DNA from: Edaphochlamys debaryana
Lineage: Eukaryota; Chlorophyta; Chlorophyceae; Chlamydomonadales
Reading direction: 5' to 3'
Length of the DNA: 64,000 bases
Assembly (NCBI GenBank): GCA_016858145.1
Contig: JAEHOE010000195.1
Coordinates: 1-64,000, forward strand
Below the pieces are notes generated by a model. It was not told the DNA's origin and ran no database searches. It saw only the letters and a program-made list of their open reading frames with translations. A program made the translations under genes and the position numbers. Below, in pieces: positions 37,722-48,300 of the stretch; position 1 is the stretch's first letter; each line of letters opens with the position of its first letter.

Positions 37722-40490
37722 ATGGCTGGCTGGCGGACAGTCTGGCTGATTGATTGGCTGGTTAACTGGTTGGTATGCTGGTTCCGCGCTTTGTTCACAA
37801 AGTGGGAGGAACGCAAGGGGAACGCAGTGGACGCTGCGCTCAACACGCCGCTGCCGTTGACAGGCGTGCGCCACCGGACTGCTTCTCTCTCGGGGGGCGG
37901 CCGCTATCTCGACCTTCCAGACGAACTGGAACGCTGGGAGTATGCCGAGCCCGAGGCGGTGAGCGGTGAGATCCTGTCGGACGCCATCTCCAAGTTCCCC
38001 CAAGCCAGTTCGTCATGCAGGTGAGGAGAGGGATATCTGCGAGCCGTTGGTGGAAAGTGGGTTGAGGAGCTGCTGCGAGGGAGCCCAGGGGCTAGGGGTT
38101 AGGGGCTAGGGGCCTCCTTGGGGCTTCCTGCTCCAAGCCGGATGCGCCGCGCCGCAAGCACGCTATAGCCCGCTGCCACACCCCACCGCCTCGCCCACCC
38201 AGCCTTGGTTGATATTGGCTTTCTTTCTGCAGGGTGTTACCCCTGGACAACCTGGACGACGTGTTGGAGAGTGTGGACTCGGAGGCGGAACTGGCGTCAG
38301 CGTTCTACATGTGTCTTTGTAAGAGAGTGCTAGAGCCGCTGGCCCGCGCTGCAGCTGGACTGCTCTGCCCTGGAGAGCCGCCCAAGTGCGTCTGGCGCCA
38401 GCAGCCCCCAAGCGCCATCGTGCCCGCCAAGCTGCTCGGCTGCGTCACCGCACGCGCAGCACAGCAGCAGGCCGGCGACGCCGCCGCCCAAGAGGCTCTG
38501 GCTCGCCGCTCCGGTGCCAGCTGGGGAAGTGGCGCAAGCACGGCGGACCTGATGCTGGTGGTCGAGCGCGGGGCGCAGCAGAAAGTTGTCTGCATTGGGG
38601 AGGTGAAGAGGGTCCCCATCCTGGTACGGCGCTACGGTGCGCCCCTGGACCTCCTGAGCGAGGCCCGCGGCTCCGTCGCCACGGCGCACGGCGTAGCTGC
38701 AAAGCGAACGCTGCGGCAGGTGGGCTCCACACGCCATTGCGGCCGGGAACGTGCTCGGCTGCTGGTCTGGGCTAAGCTTCGTGGGTTGTTGGCGGCTGAC
38801 TGGCTAAGCCCTTCCGTCCGACCTCCCTCACGCAGCTCTTCGCGTACATGGTCGAGTTTGACTCACGCTACGGCTTCGTCACCTGCTGGGACGCCACAAC
38901 CCTCGTGTGCGTGACGCCAGCTTCGCGCGGTCGCCCACGAACCATGTTCATCTCCGCGCCCATAGGGGCGGACAGCATTCAGCCCTACACGCTGCTGCGC
39001 GCCCTGGCCTGGATGCAACACCAAGCGCTGCTGCGCGCCTTCGAGCGGCCGAGCGCATCCCCTGTGCTGCACGGTGGTGTGCAGCAAGGAGGCGATGAGG
39101 GGGCCGGGGAGGGAGGGAGGGGCCAGGCTGGCGACGGAGGCAGCGGCCGTGGCGGTGGCAGGCGAGGTGGCGGCAGCCGCTCTCGCACCGATGGCGGTCG
39201 TGGAGGTGGTGGCGATGGCGGCTTCGAGGCACGCCAGGCCTCAGGAGGACCTACCCCAAGCCCTGAAGTGTGAGTGGGACTTACTGCGGCCTGTCTCATG
39301 CATCCCTCCCGCCCCAGCCAATGCGGTTCCCCTGTGCCTTGCGCATTCTGGCCATCACGCCGTCCCGACCGCTGAACCTTCCCTTGCGCCCTGTGCTGTG
39401 CCTTACAGGCGCAAGCGGGGCCAGGCAGCTCTGGCGGGCGCGCTCCTGCTTCGGGACAGCGCTTCCCCTGAGCCAGCCGGGGCGCCGGGGTGCATCAGCA
39501 CAACAGGCGGCCAGGTGGCTGGGAGCGTGGCGGACCAACCCGCTCCGCAGCCAGCGGCGGCACCGGAGCGGGGGACGGTGCAGCTGGAGTTTCGGGATGT
39601 GGTTGCACAGGTGCGGACTGCACTGCAGACGGCCGTGCGAGGACGTCGCTTTCCTGCGGCCTCGGTGCCCCGAAACCGCACCTACCGCAGCGCCGCTTCT
39701 CTGCCCCACACAACCCCTGCCCGATCCTCCACGCCGACCCACACCCCCGCTCGGCTGCCGCAGGGTCGGGACGGGACGGTCTTCGAAGGCCTCTGCGACG
39801 GCGAGCCCGCCTTCATCAAGGTCTACACGTGGGAGGAACACCAGCTGGCGGCCTACTGGTGCGAGGTGCTCACCTACCGCGCGCTGGCCCGGCTGCAGGG
39901 CAGCCTCGTGCCCGAGGTAGGTGCTCCCGTGTGCCGCCACTGATTGGGCCACGTCGTCAGTTGCCCCGTCTTGCCCGCCGTAGCCCGCCGCCACCACGGC
40001 CTCTGCAGTGCTCCTAATGGCGGTGCTGGCAGCTAGCTGCGCACACCGGGACTTGGCCCGGGGCTTGCGAACACGCCGCACCAATGTTTTGTGTGCCCGA
40101 CATCCCGCACTCTTGTCGTGTGCCTGTGTGGTGCAGGTGCTGGCGCATGGCCAGCTGTCTGAGGCCATGCGGTTCCTGGCCATGCGGGCCGTGCCGCACA
40201 GCCGGACGCTGTCGGACTGGCAGGGGGCCCTTCCCCCGGCGGTCAAGGCCGCGGCCCTGCGCGCGCTCGATGCCGCCCACGCAGCCTGCGCGGGCTTCGT
40301 GCACGGCGACGTGCGGCCGGAGAACATCCTGGTGTTGGGGTCCGGCCTGGCGGAGGGCGGCGGCAGCGGACCCGACCTGCCGCGCTGCATGCTGCTCGAC
40401 TTTGGCAGCTCCCGGCTGGACGGCACGCCGCAGGAGCAGGCGGAGGAGCGCCGGGAGCTGGAGGCGCTGCTGGCGGAGCTGTCCCGTTGA
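37722..40490 (+). CDS. PD-(D/E)XK nuclease-like domain fused to a protein-kinase-like domain
   Basis: Six exons: 37722-38020, 38233-38719, 38836-39269, 39409-39610, 39764-39916 and 40137-40490, all GT-AG and in frame, giving 642 residues. Residues 205-225 carry D-L-M-L-V-V-E ... C-I-G-E-V-K, the Asp/Glu-x-Lys signature of restriction-endonuclease folds. LFAYMVEFDSRYGFVTCWDA follows, resembling the segment after that core in fungal and oomycete Crinkler/FunK1-type proteins as I remember them. A Gly/Arg-rich linker leads to a kinase-like lobe: GRDGTVFEG (475-483), AFIKVY with Lys493, HGDVRPENI (catalytic Asp583, with Arg in place of the usual Lys) and DFG (613-615). The protein ends soon after DFG, so the C-lobe is short. 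The N-terminal 30 residues are Trp-rich and hydrophobic (WRTVWLIDWLVNWLVCWF). Activity is unproven; the key residues of both domains are present. It lies between two inverted repeats and beside degenerate sequence, which suggests accessory or mobile origin. Confidence 0.7.
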
Positions 40491-41654
40491 CCTTGGAGTT
40501 GCAGGGGCGGAGTCACGGCAATGAGGCCGCTCGCAGCGGGGCCGCCGCCGGTGCGGCTGGCACGGGGCCTGCTGCCGGCCTGGGCAGGGGCGCGGGGGCG
40601 GCCCGTCACGTTGGGTAGGTGTGCCGGGCAGCAGCTGCGTTACAGGGAGGAGGGGCGAGGTTGTGGGGCAGGTCGGTGCGTGGGTGCGTGCCGCGACCCA
40701 GGCTGAGGCGCTGCGGTGCGGAATGCCCCCGGGCTGGCTTGGAGCACAGGAGGACGGTGGCGCTGGCTGCTGCACCCGAAGCACAGGCGCGACAGGGCAC
40801 AGCAGGCGGGGGCGGGGGCGACAGTGGGGAGGTCGACATCTTGGAGGGGAGGTGCAGACCTGTATGTGGAGGGCGATAGGGGGCGCGCCAAGCCACCCGC
40901 ACGTATCCATCTGTCGCGGGATCGGGGCATAGCTGCGGATGAGAGGGGCGGCGTCGTTGTTTGGACATCAGAAGCGGGATGGATTCGGTTCGGCTGCGGC
41001 ATCAACAATGGCGGCCGTATCACGTGCTGCCGTTGCTGCCGTGAACCAGCCGTGAACTCCCTTAAGGCCGGCGTCCTGTCCGGGGGACGCGTCAGTCGGT
41101 GAAGATCTAGAAGGCGCTGCAGATCGAGCGTGCGTAGCCGCTCGCCCCCTGTGCGGTCATTAGGATTCCGCTCGTGAACGCATGGCTGCGGTCAGTAGTG
41201 GCCCCTGGACACGGACATTGGGCGGTTACAGCACCCCCTCCTCCCCATACCCAATGCACATGCACTGGCCACACTGGCCCCGACCCCTGAGCGACCGGCC
41301 CCACCCCCAGGTTACTCTAGGGGGACTTTCAGCCTGGAAGCCACTTTCGGCGACCAGGTACCCCGTTCACAGGCACAGGCATTCTGCGTCGGCCAACATC
41401 ATGCGGCGCCAACACCGCGGCACTACGCCCCCGTTGTCTACAATAACCCCACCCCGCGTGATCTAATAACGTGTATTGTCTGCTGTTACATTGAGCTATG
41501 TCTTAGTCGGCTGCCCAGCCGGCTAATTTTGGGCTGGCGCCCTAGGCCAGCCGACTAACCCGTGCCAATCCGCCACCGCCAGCCGGCTAAAAGGGCCGGT
41601 GCGGGCGGATTAGCCGCCAGCTCAGCCGACTAATCCCAGGGAAGATAGCAACAC
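40491..41654. other. non-coding stretch inside the inverted-repeat segment
   Basis: This holds the 3' region of the nuclease-kinase gene and a palindrome cluster near 41.5 kb. No coding segment was recognised. Confidence 0.45.
41503..41633. repeat. cluster of CAGCCG(A/G)CTAA motifs in both orientations
   Basis: The 11-mer CAGCCGACTAA or CAGCCGGCTAA occurs at 41516-41526, 41548-41558, 41580-41590 and 41623-41633, and its reverse complement TTAGTCGGCTG at 41503-41513. The inverted first copy can pair with any of the others to form hairpins. It is immediately inside the right inverted repeat. Confidence 0.85.
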
Positions 41655-41995
41655 TGCTCCCCTCGGTAACGGCATTACGCCCAGCTCGCAGCTCCCGACT
41701 CCCTGTACGGCGCGAAGGAGGGAGCGCAGCCGTACTGCGGTTCGTTGGGCACGTGGCCGTTGAAAGGGCAGCTGCGCAGTTAGTTGGGCCGTTGGCCGTA
41801 CAAGCAGACGCTGTCCAGAACGAAGGTTTCACTATTTTGTGGAAGCTGCTGTGGCTTGCAGGCGGGGGCCGAGCGAGGCGTGCCTTTGGGGGCTTGCAGC
41901 GAGGTACTACCGGTACTTTGGTCAACAGACCACTAAAAGCTTGCTGGCCGCCTCTTCCTTGCAGCTGCGTACGTGCGTAGCTCATCTGGGGAGGG
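41655..41995 (-). repeat. right copy of the inverted dispersed repeat
   Basis: This is the reverse complement of 34765-35143 with few substitutions and slightly shorter. It lacks a block of about 30 bases and an 8-base block present in the left copy. A partial further copy of its internal CTTGCAGGCGGGGGCCGAGC string follows at about 42038-42080. Confidence 0.93.
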
Positions 41996-42308
41996 GGGCC
42001 AGCGGAGAGGGGCTGAGGGGGAGGCTGCTGCGGCGGGCTTGCAGGCGGGGGCCGAGCGGGCAAGGCAGCGAGCCCGGCGCAGAGGTGAGATGCAACGGCA
42101 TTATGCCCGGATGCCCGCAGCTTGTGGACTCGCTGCTTCCTTCTCAAACGCGACGTTAGTGACAGTGCTGAACTCTGCATAGGTAGCTTGCACGGATATA
42201 GCTGCACGTCGCCACGTCCGCAGCGCTGCAACCGAGTCTATCGCACGCCCTAAGCGAAACGCCATGTCCTGTTGCTGAGTCGGGTATCTCCTTCAGCCAC
42301 CGCAGCGC

Positions 42309-45300
42309 ATGGCCTCTGCAGCGCCAACGGGCCCAGCGGTGCCAGCGGGCCCGAGCGTGGATGCCGCTGCCAAGGCCAAGCCGCGCACTACTTCTCGCGT
42401 CTCCAGCGCGCTGAAGGTAAGCTCAAGGAGCGACTCCTACTTTTGGTCAAGGCTTGCAAGGCGCGTGCGGGTCCGCAGGCGTTGGGTGCTTCGCGCGCCT
42501 AAACCCGTCGCCCACTGCACGCAGAGCGGCGTGGTTTATGGCGGGAGCGCAGTGCTGTCCGCGGTGACCAATATCACACCTCATATCGCGGGCGCGGTGG
42601 ACATCCTGGTCATTGAGCAGCCAGACGGGAGCAGAAAGGCCTCCCCCTTCTATGGTACGCTTTGCTGGGCTAAGGAGGGCCCGTTGCAGCTAGGACCGAC
42701 CAGAACACGCGGCGAAACCCTTGTGCCCGTCGCCGACTGGCTCCCCGCTGCTGCAGTCCGCTTTGGCAAGTACACCGCCCTCCGAACGGGGGAGCGCGAC
42801 GTCAAGATCCTCATCAATGGTGAGAGGGAGCTGGCCCCGGCGAGGCACACGAGCGGGAGGCGAGCAGGCGCCCTTGCCGGCGCCGTGGGTTCCCCTTGCC
42901 AAGGGACGACGGCTGGAGGCGCGAACAGCAGCCGCGGCCTCCCCGCCTGCGCCTCGAGCCTCAGCTTCCTGTGCCTCCGCTGCCTCCTCTGCTGACGCCG
43001 CCTCCGCTGCTGCCGCCGCAGACACGCTGGCGCCCTTCGGCATGCACATCGGCCTCTACGGCCAGGCCTACTTCGCCACGGAGACGGACGGCGTGCAGCA
43101 GGGTGAGCCCGCGCCCCTGCCCCCCTTCCCCCCTGCCCCGTTGTCAGCCTGCCCCGTTGTGCCCCCTGCCGCATTGCCCGCTGGTGAAGGGGGGGCTTTG
43201 GCCGACGGGGTATGGCAAGCGGGGGTGGGCGTGACCCTCTTCTCTGGCTTCATGCAACGGCGTTCAAAGCGGCCCGGCGGTTCGCCTGCCCCGTCAGTAG
43301 CTACCCCCCTACCACCGGGCTCACAGCCGGTCCGCTCACGCGCACTTGCACGGCCATCCCCGCCCTCCATCCGCCTCACCTGACACGCCCACCGTGCCGC
43401 ACTGCCGTACGCCCCTGTCGTACAGCGGACGAGGAGGACCAGGAGGCGATGCTGGCGGGCATGATGTCTCCGCCCTCGGGCTACAGCAGCGGCGGCGAGG
43501 GGGACTCGGCGGAGGGGGGCTCCAGTGAGGCGGGGGACGGCCCAAGGGAGCACGAGGCCGAGGGGCTGACCGAGGCGGAGGGCCGCCGCCGCGCCGGCCC
43601 CTCGTCCGGGGCGGGGGCCAGGCAGCAGCAGGCGGGGGCCGCGCCGCGCAAGCGTGAGTTTGGGATGGGCGGGGCCGGGCCGGGGATGAGGGGGGAGCTA
43701 CTGGACGCTGGCACGCCCTCTCCTCTGTCCTGCGGGGCCGGTGCATCTGCATTCTGCATGCCAACCTGTCGGCGTGTAACGCCCGCGTCCTCCCCTCCGC
43801 CCGCCCCACAGGCTCGGCCCACGCGCCCCCCTCCGCGCTGGGCAGCTCCCCGCCGGCCTCCAGCGCGGGCGCCGTGGCGCCGCCCCCGCCCTCGCCCGAG
43901 CCGCCGGCCCACGCCTCGGCGCCGCAGCTCGCGCCCGGCCCCAACGGCGCCGGCGGCCTGCCCCCCCTGGAGCTGGCGCGGGCGCTCACGGCCGCAGACC
44001 GAAACGAGTCCTTCCTCTCCGCCCGGGAGACACTGGCCACTCAGTTGGGGGATGACCTGGTGGCTGCGGCCCTGGCCACGCCCCCCGGCACTCCCCTGCG
44101 CAGCGGTCCCCGCGGCCTGGCGGCGGGTGGCGGAGGTGGTGGGGGTGGAGGCGGTGGAGTGGAGGGTGGGAGTGGCGGAGCCAGCCCGCTGGGGTGCTCG
44201 GATGATGACGGGCCGGGGCCGGGGCTGGGGCGCGGGAGCCGTGGCGGGAGCGGCAGCGCGAGTGGCAGCGGGAGCCGGGGGTGGGGGTGGGGGCGGAGCC
44301 GGGGCAGCAGCCCGCCGGCGCCCGTGCTGGGCGGCGCGCAGCGGGCGCAGCCGGCGGCGGCGGATCAGGAGGCTGAGGAAGATGAAGAGGCGTCAGGCTC
44401 TCCGAGTCTGGAGAAGTTCTATTCCATCCCACCCCAGCGCCAGCACTCCTTCTCGGAGGGGCTGCCGCCGCCCTCGCCCTCGGCCCCCGCCGCCCTCGAG
44501 GCCGTGCCGGAGGCCGAGCACGAGCAAGAGCTGCCTGGCCCGGACCCCGCTCCCCCGCCACCGCCACCGCCTCCCCCCATGGAGCTGCTGGCACCGCCCG
44601 CTGTGCGCGGCCCCGCCGCCCCTCCCCCTCCCTCCGCCAACCGGCCGCGGCACACGCAGATGGGCTTCCCGGAGAACCACGTGACGCCCCCCGGCACGGC
44701 CACGGGCACGGGCACATGCTCCACCCACGTTGCCGAGGAGGCCCCGGCCCCAGGGCCTGATGCCGCCTCGGGGCCGGACGCTGCCTCGTTGGCCGCCGCT
44801 TCGGGGCCCCCCCGCGTGCAGCCCCTCGTGGACTGGGACGCCCTGCTGGGACCCGGGGCAGGCGCAGGGGCAGGGGCAGGGGCAGGGGCAGGAGCAGGGG
44901 CAGGGGCAGGAGCAGGGGCAGGGGCAGGGGCAGGGGCAGGAGCAGGGGCAGGGGTAGGGGCGGCGGGCAGCAGCCCGGGGCCCGTGCCCACGCCGCCCAC
45001 GCCGCCGCCCTCGGCCTTTGCGGCCGTGCAGCCGCAGGCGGCCCCCGCCTCCCTGCTCGCCGCCTTCCCCGCCCCCGCCCCCGCCCCGGCCTCCTCCTCT
45101 GCACCCTCGCGCGCCATCGACGCAGGCGCACCACGCTCCACCCGCGCCCGCGCCTCGCCGCGCGCCTCCCCCGGCGGCGCCCTGGCCGGGGCCCTGGCCG
45201 CCGAGGCCTCAGCCTCGGGCTCGGGCTCCGGGTCGGGCTCCCAGCCGGCCGTGAGCCTGCTCTCCAGCAGCCTCCGCGCCTTCGGCTCGGCCGTGGTCCC

Positions 45301-48300
45301 CGCCGAGCCGGACCCGGCCGCCGCGCGCGCCGCGCTGTCGGCGGCTGCGGCCGCTGCCTGCCCCGCCTGCGGGGCCCACGGCAGCGGCTCTGCTGCTCCC
45401 GTCCCTGCCGCTGGCCCCAATGAGTTGGAGGCGGAGGCGGGGGCGGGGGTAAGTGGGGCGGGGGTGGAGGGGGACCAGGTGCGTGTGGCGCTGCTGGTGG
45501 CGCCCCGCGACGGCTCCGTGCGGCTCCGCCTGTCGGCCCTGCCCAGGCCCGTGGACGTGGCGCCAGGCGCCGCCGCCAGCGCCGCCGCCAGCGACGGGTC
45601 AGAGGCGGCGACCGGGCCCAGCGGGCCCAGCGAAGTGAATGGCGGCTCAAGCGGCGGCGGTGGCGGCGGCGCGGCGGCGGCGGAGCGGGAGGAGTTTGCG
45701 GACGCGCTGGATGGGACGCAGTCGGTGGCCAGCGACGGGGGCTACCTGGGGGACACGGACTCGAGCCGGCCGCCGCACACACCGCACGCCCATGGCCACC
45801 CCCACGCCGCCGCCTCCATCGCACAGCACGCAGCGCACGCGCACTACCTGCACTCCTCCTCAGCGCCGCTGCCCGCCGCCGCCGGGCCCGGCCGCGGCGG
45901 CGCGGTGGCGGCCGCCGCCGACGTGGCGCCGCCGCCGCCCAACGGCATCGAGCTGTCGTTGTGCGGCCACCTGCTGTCGTGCCGTACGCCGTACGCTGAC
46001 GCGGCGGCGCTCTTCAACACCCACCGCGTCTCGGAGGCGTCGTACGTGGCGCGCGGCGCCGCCCTGCTGACTCATCCCGACCTGGTCGTACGGCTTAGTA
46101 ACGGCGCCATGTACCCGTGGGCGTCGCTGTCGTACAGCCTCATGGGCCTGCTCGTGTACGGCACGTGCCGCGCGCCGTCATCCGACTCGCCCAGCTGGCT
46201 GCCCGACGGCGTGGCGGCGGTGGGCGGCGGCGGCGCCGACGCCAGCGCTGCCTCGGCCATCCTCTCCTTCACCACCTCCGTCGCGGCGGCCAAGAACGGC
46301 TCCGCGGCCGACGCCGGCGGCGCCGCCGACATCACCGGCGGCGGCGTCAGCGCCAGCGCCACCACCACCCCCAAGAAGGGTGCCGCCGGCGCCGCCGGCG
46401 TCAGCGGCGGCGGCGCTGCGGCGACCAGCAGCTGGCGGCTGTGGCCGTTCGGCGGCAGGCGCGAGCCCACCCGCACCTCCGCCACCGGCGGCGCCGCCGG
46501 CGCCGTCGTGGGCGGCTCGCCGCCCGTGACCAGCCCCATTGCCGAACGCGCCGATTCGGCTTCCGCTGTGGAGCGGGCCGGCAGCCTGCCGCTCATCACC
46601 TCGGCCTCCGCCCAGCAGCTGTCAACCGCCGCCGCCGCCGCCGCCGCCACCGCAACCTCGTCCCGCCAGACCTCCGGCGCCGGGCCCCTGGCCGCCGACG
46701 GCGACGATGCGGCCTCCGTCGCCGGCAGCGCCGGCACCGGCGCAGCGCAGCGGGGCCGCGCGGCGGCGGCCGCCGACGCCAAGGCCCGCTCCATCGCCGG
46801 CGGCGGCGGCGGCAGCTTCACGGTGGTGACTAAGAAGAGCCTCACGCCAACCGCCGAGCAGTTGGCGACGCTGCCGCTTAAGCCCGGGCAGAACACCATC
46901 ACATACAAGTGAGCCGGCGCGCTCGCTGCCTCGCGTCCCAGGCTCGGTGTCTCCACGCACCCGCTTTCCCACTCGCTGTGCCTCGCTTCTAGGCCGCCCT
47001 TTCTCCTCTCCTGCGTCCCCCCCTTGTTGCTCTTCGCGCCTTGGTGCAACGCTGCCTCCCCTTGGCTTCCATGCACCCGTCTCCTTCCTCGCCTTCCCCC
47101 CCTTCCAGACCCCTTCTCCGCTCCCCCGGTGTAACCCCCACCCCCACCCCATCCCCCGCCCCCACCCCACCCCACACCGCTCCCCCCTTCCTCTCCCCCC
47201 CAGGATCGGCGGCTCCGAGCTCAAGGCCTACGTCTACTTCTACTCCTGGCGCACCCGTATCGTCATCTCGGACATTGACGGCACCATCACCCGCTCCGAC
47301 GTGCTGGGGCACCTGCTGCCCGCCATGGGGCTGGACTGGAGCCACCCGGGCATCGCCGAGCTGCTCACCAACATACGGGCCAACAACTACCTGGTGGGGG
47401 AGGGGGGTGGGAGGGAGGGAGAGGGGGAGGATGGGGGGGCAGGGATGGGGAGTGTGGGTTGGGGTGGGAGGGGGAATGTGGGTTGGCGGTGGAGAAGGAG
47501 GGGGGATGTGGGTTGGGGTGGGAGGGGGGATGTGGGTTGGGGTGGGAGGGGCGATGCGGGCTGGGGGTGGGAGGGGGAGGGGGCATGTGGGTTGGGCGTG
47601 GGGCCGGAGCGTCGGTGAGAACCGGAGGCAGGACGCGGGGGGCAGCAAGAATTAGCTTGGCGGCCGAGAGGCTGTCGACGGAGGCCGAGGCAGACCCGAG
47701 GCCGCCACGGCATGCCAGAGCAAGCGCTGTGACCGCATCTTCACCCTTTCCCCTTCCCCTCCTTCCCTCCCCCCCTTCCCTCTTCCCCTTCCACCCACCC
47801 CCCAGGTCATGTACCTGTCCTCCCGCTCCATCTCCCAGGCCAACATCACCCGCGACTTCATCAACACGCTGGTGCAGGGGCAGCACCGCATGCCCGTGGG
47901 GCCCGTCATCATATCGCCACACGGCCTGCTGCCCTCGCTGTACAGGTGCAGAGGGCGCGGGGGCTGCGGGGCGCGGAGGGGAAGAGGTGCAAGGGGGGCC
48001 GGGGGCCGAGGACCGAGGGGCGCAAGAGGGCACTGCCCTTGATGCACCGGTATGGACGCCCCAAGCCCCAACCTCCCCACGTGCCGTTACCGCCTTTGCT
48101 CCCATATCCCGGCGTGGCCCCCGCCCCGCAACAACAGGGAGATGATTCTGCGGCGGCCGCACGAGTTCAAGATCGCCACGCTGCAGGACATCCGGGCGCT
48201 GTTCCCGCCCGACTGGAACCCCTTTTACAGCGGCTTCGGCAACCGCGACACGGACGAGATCAGCTACCGGGAGGTGAGGGGGGCGGGGGGGCGGAAGGGG

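Noticed and set aside
38090..38112. GGGGTTAGGGGCTAGGGG string resembling telomere repeats
   Set aside because: Only about three irregular units and not the TTTTAGGG type known for these algae; it lies in an intron of the nuclease-kinase gene.
43986..45824. 612-codon Arg/Pro-rich minus-strand frame opposite lipin
   Set aside because: Shadow of the low-complexity lipin exon 6. The plus frame has the N-LIP and C-LIP exons in register.
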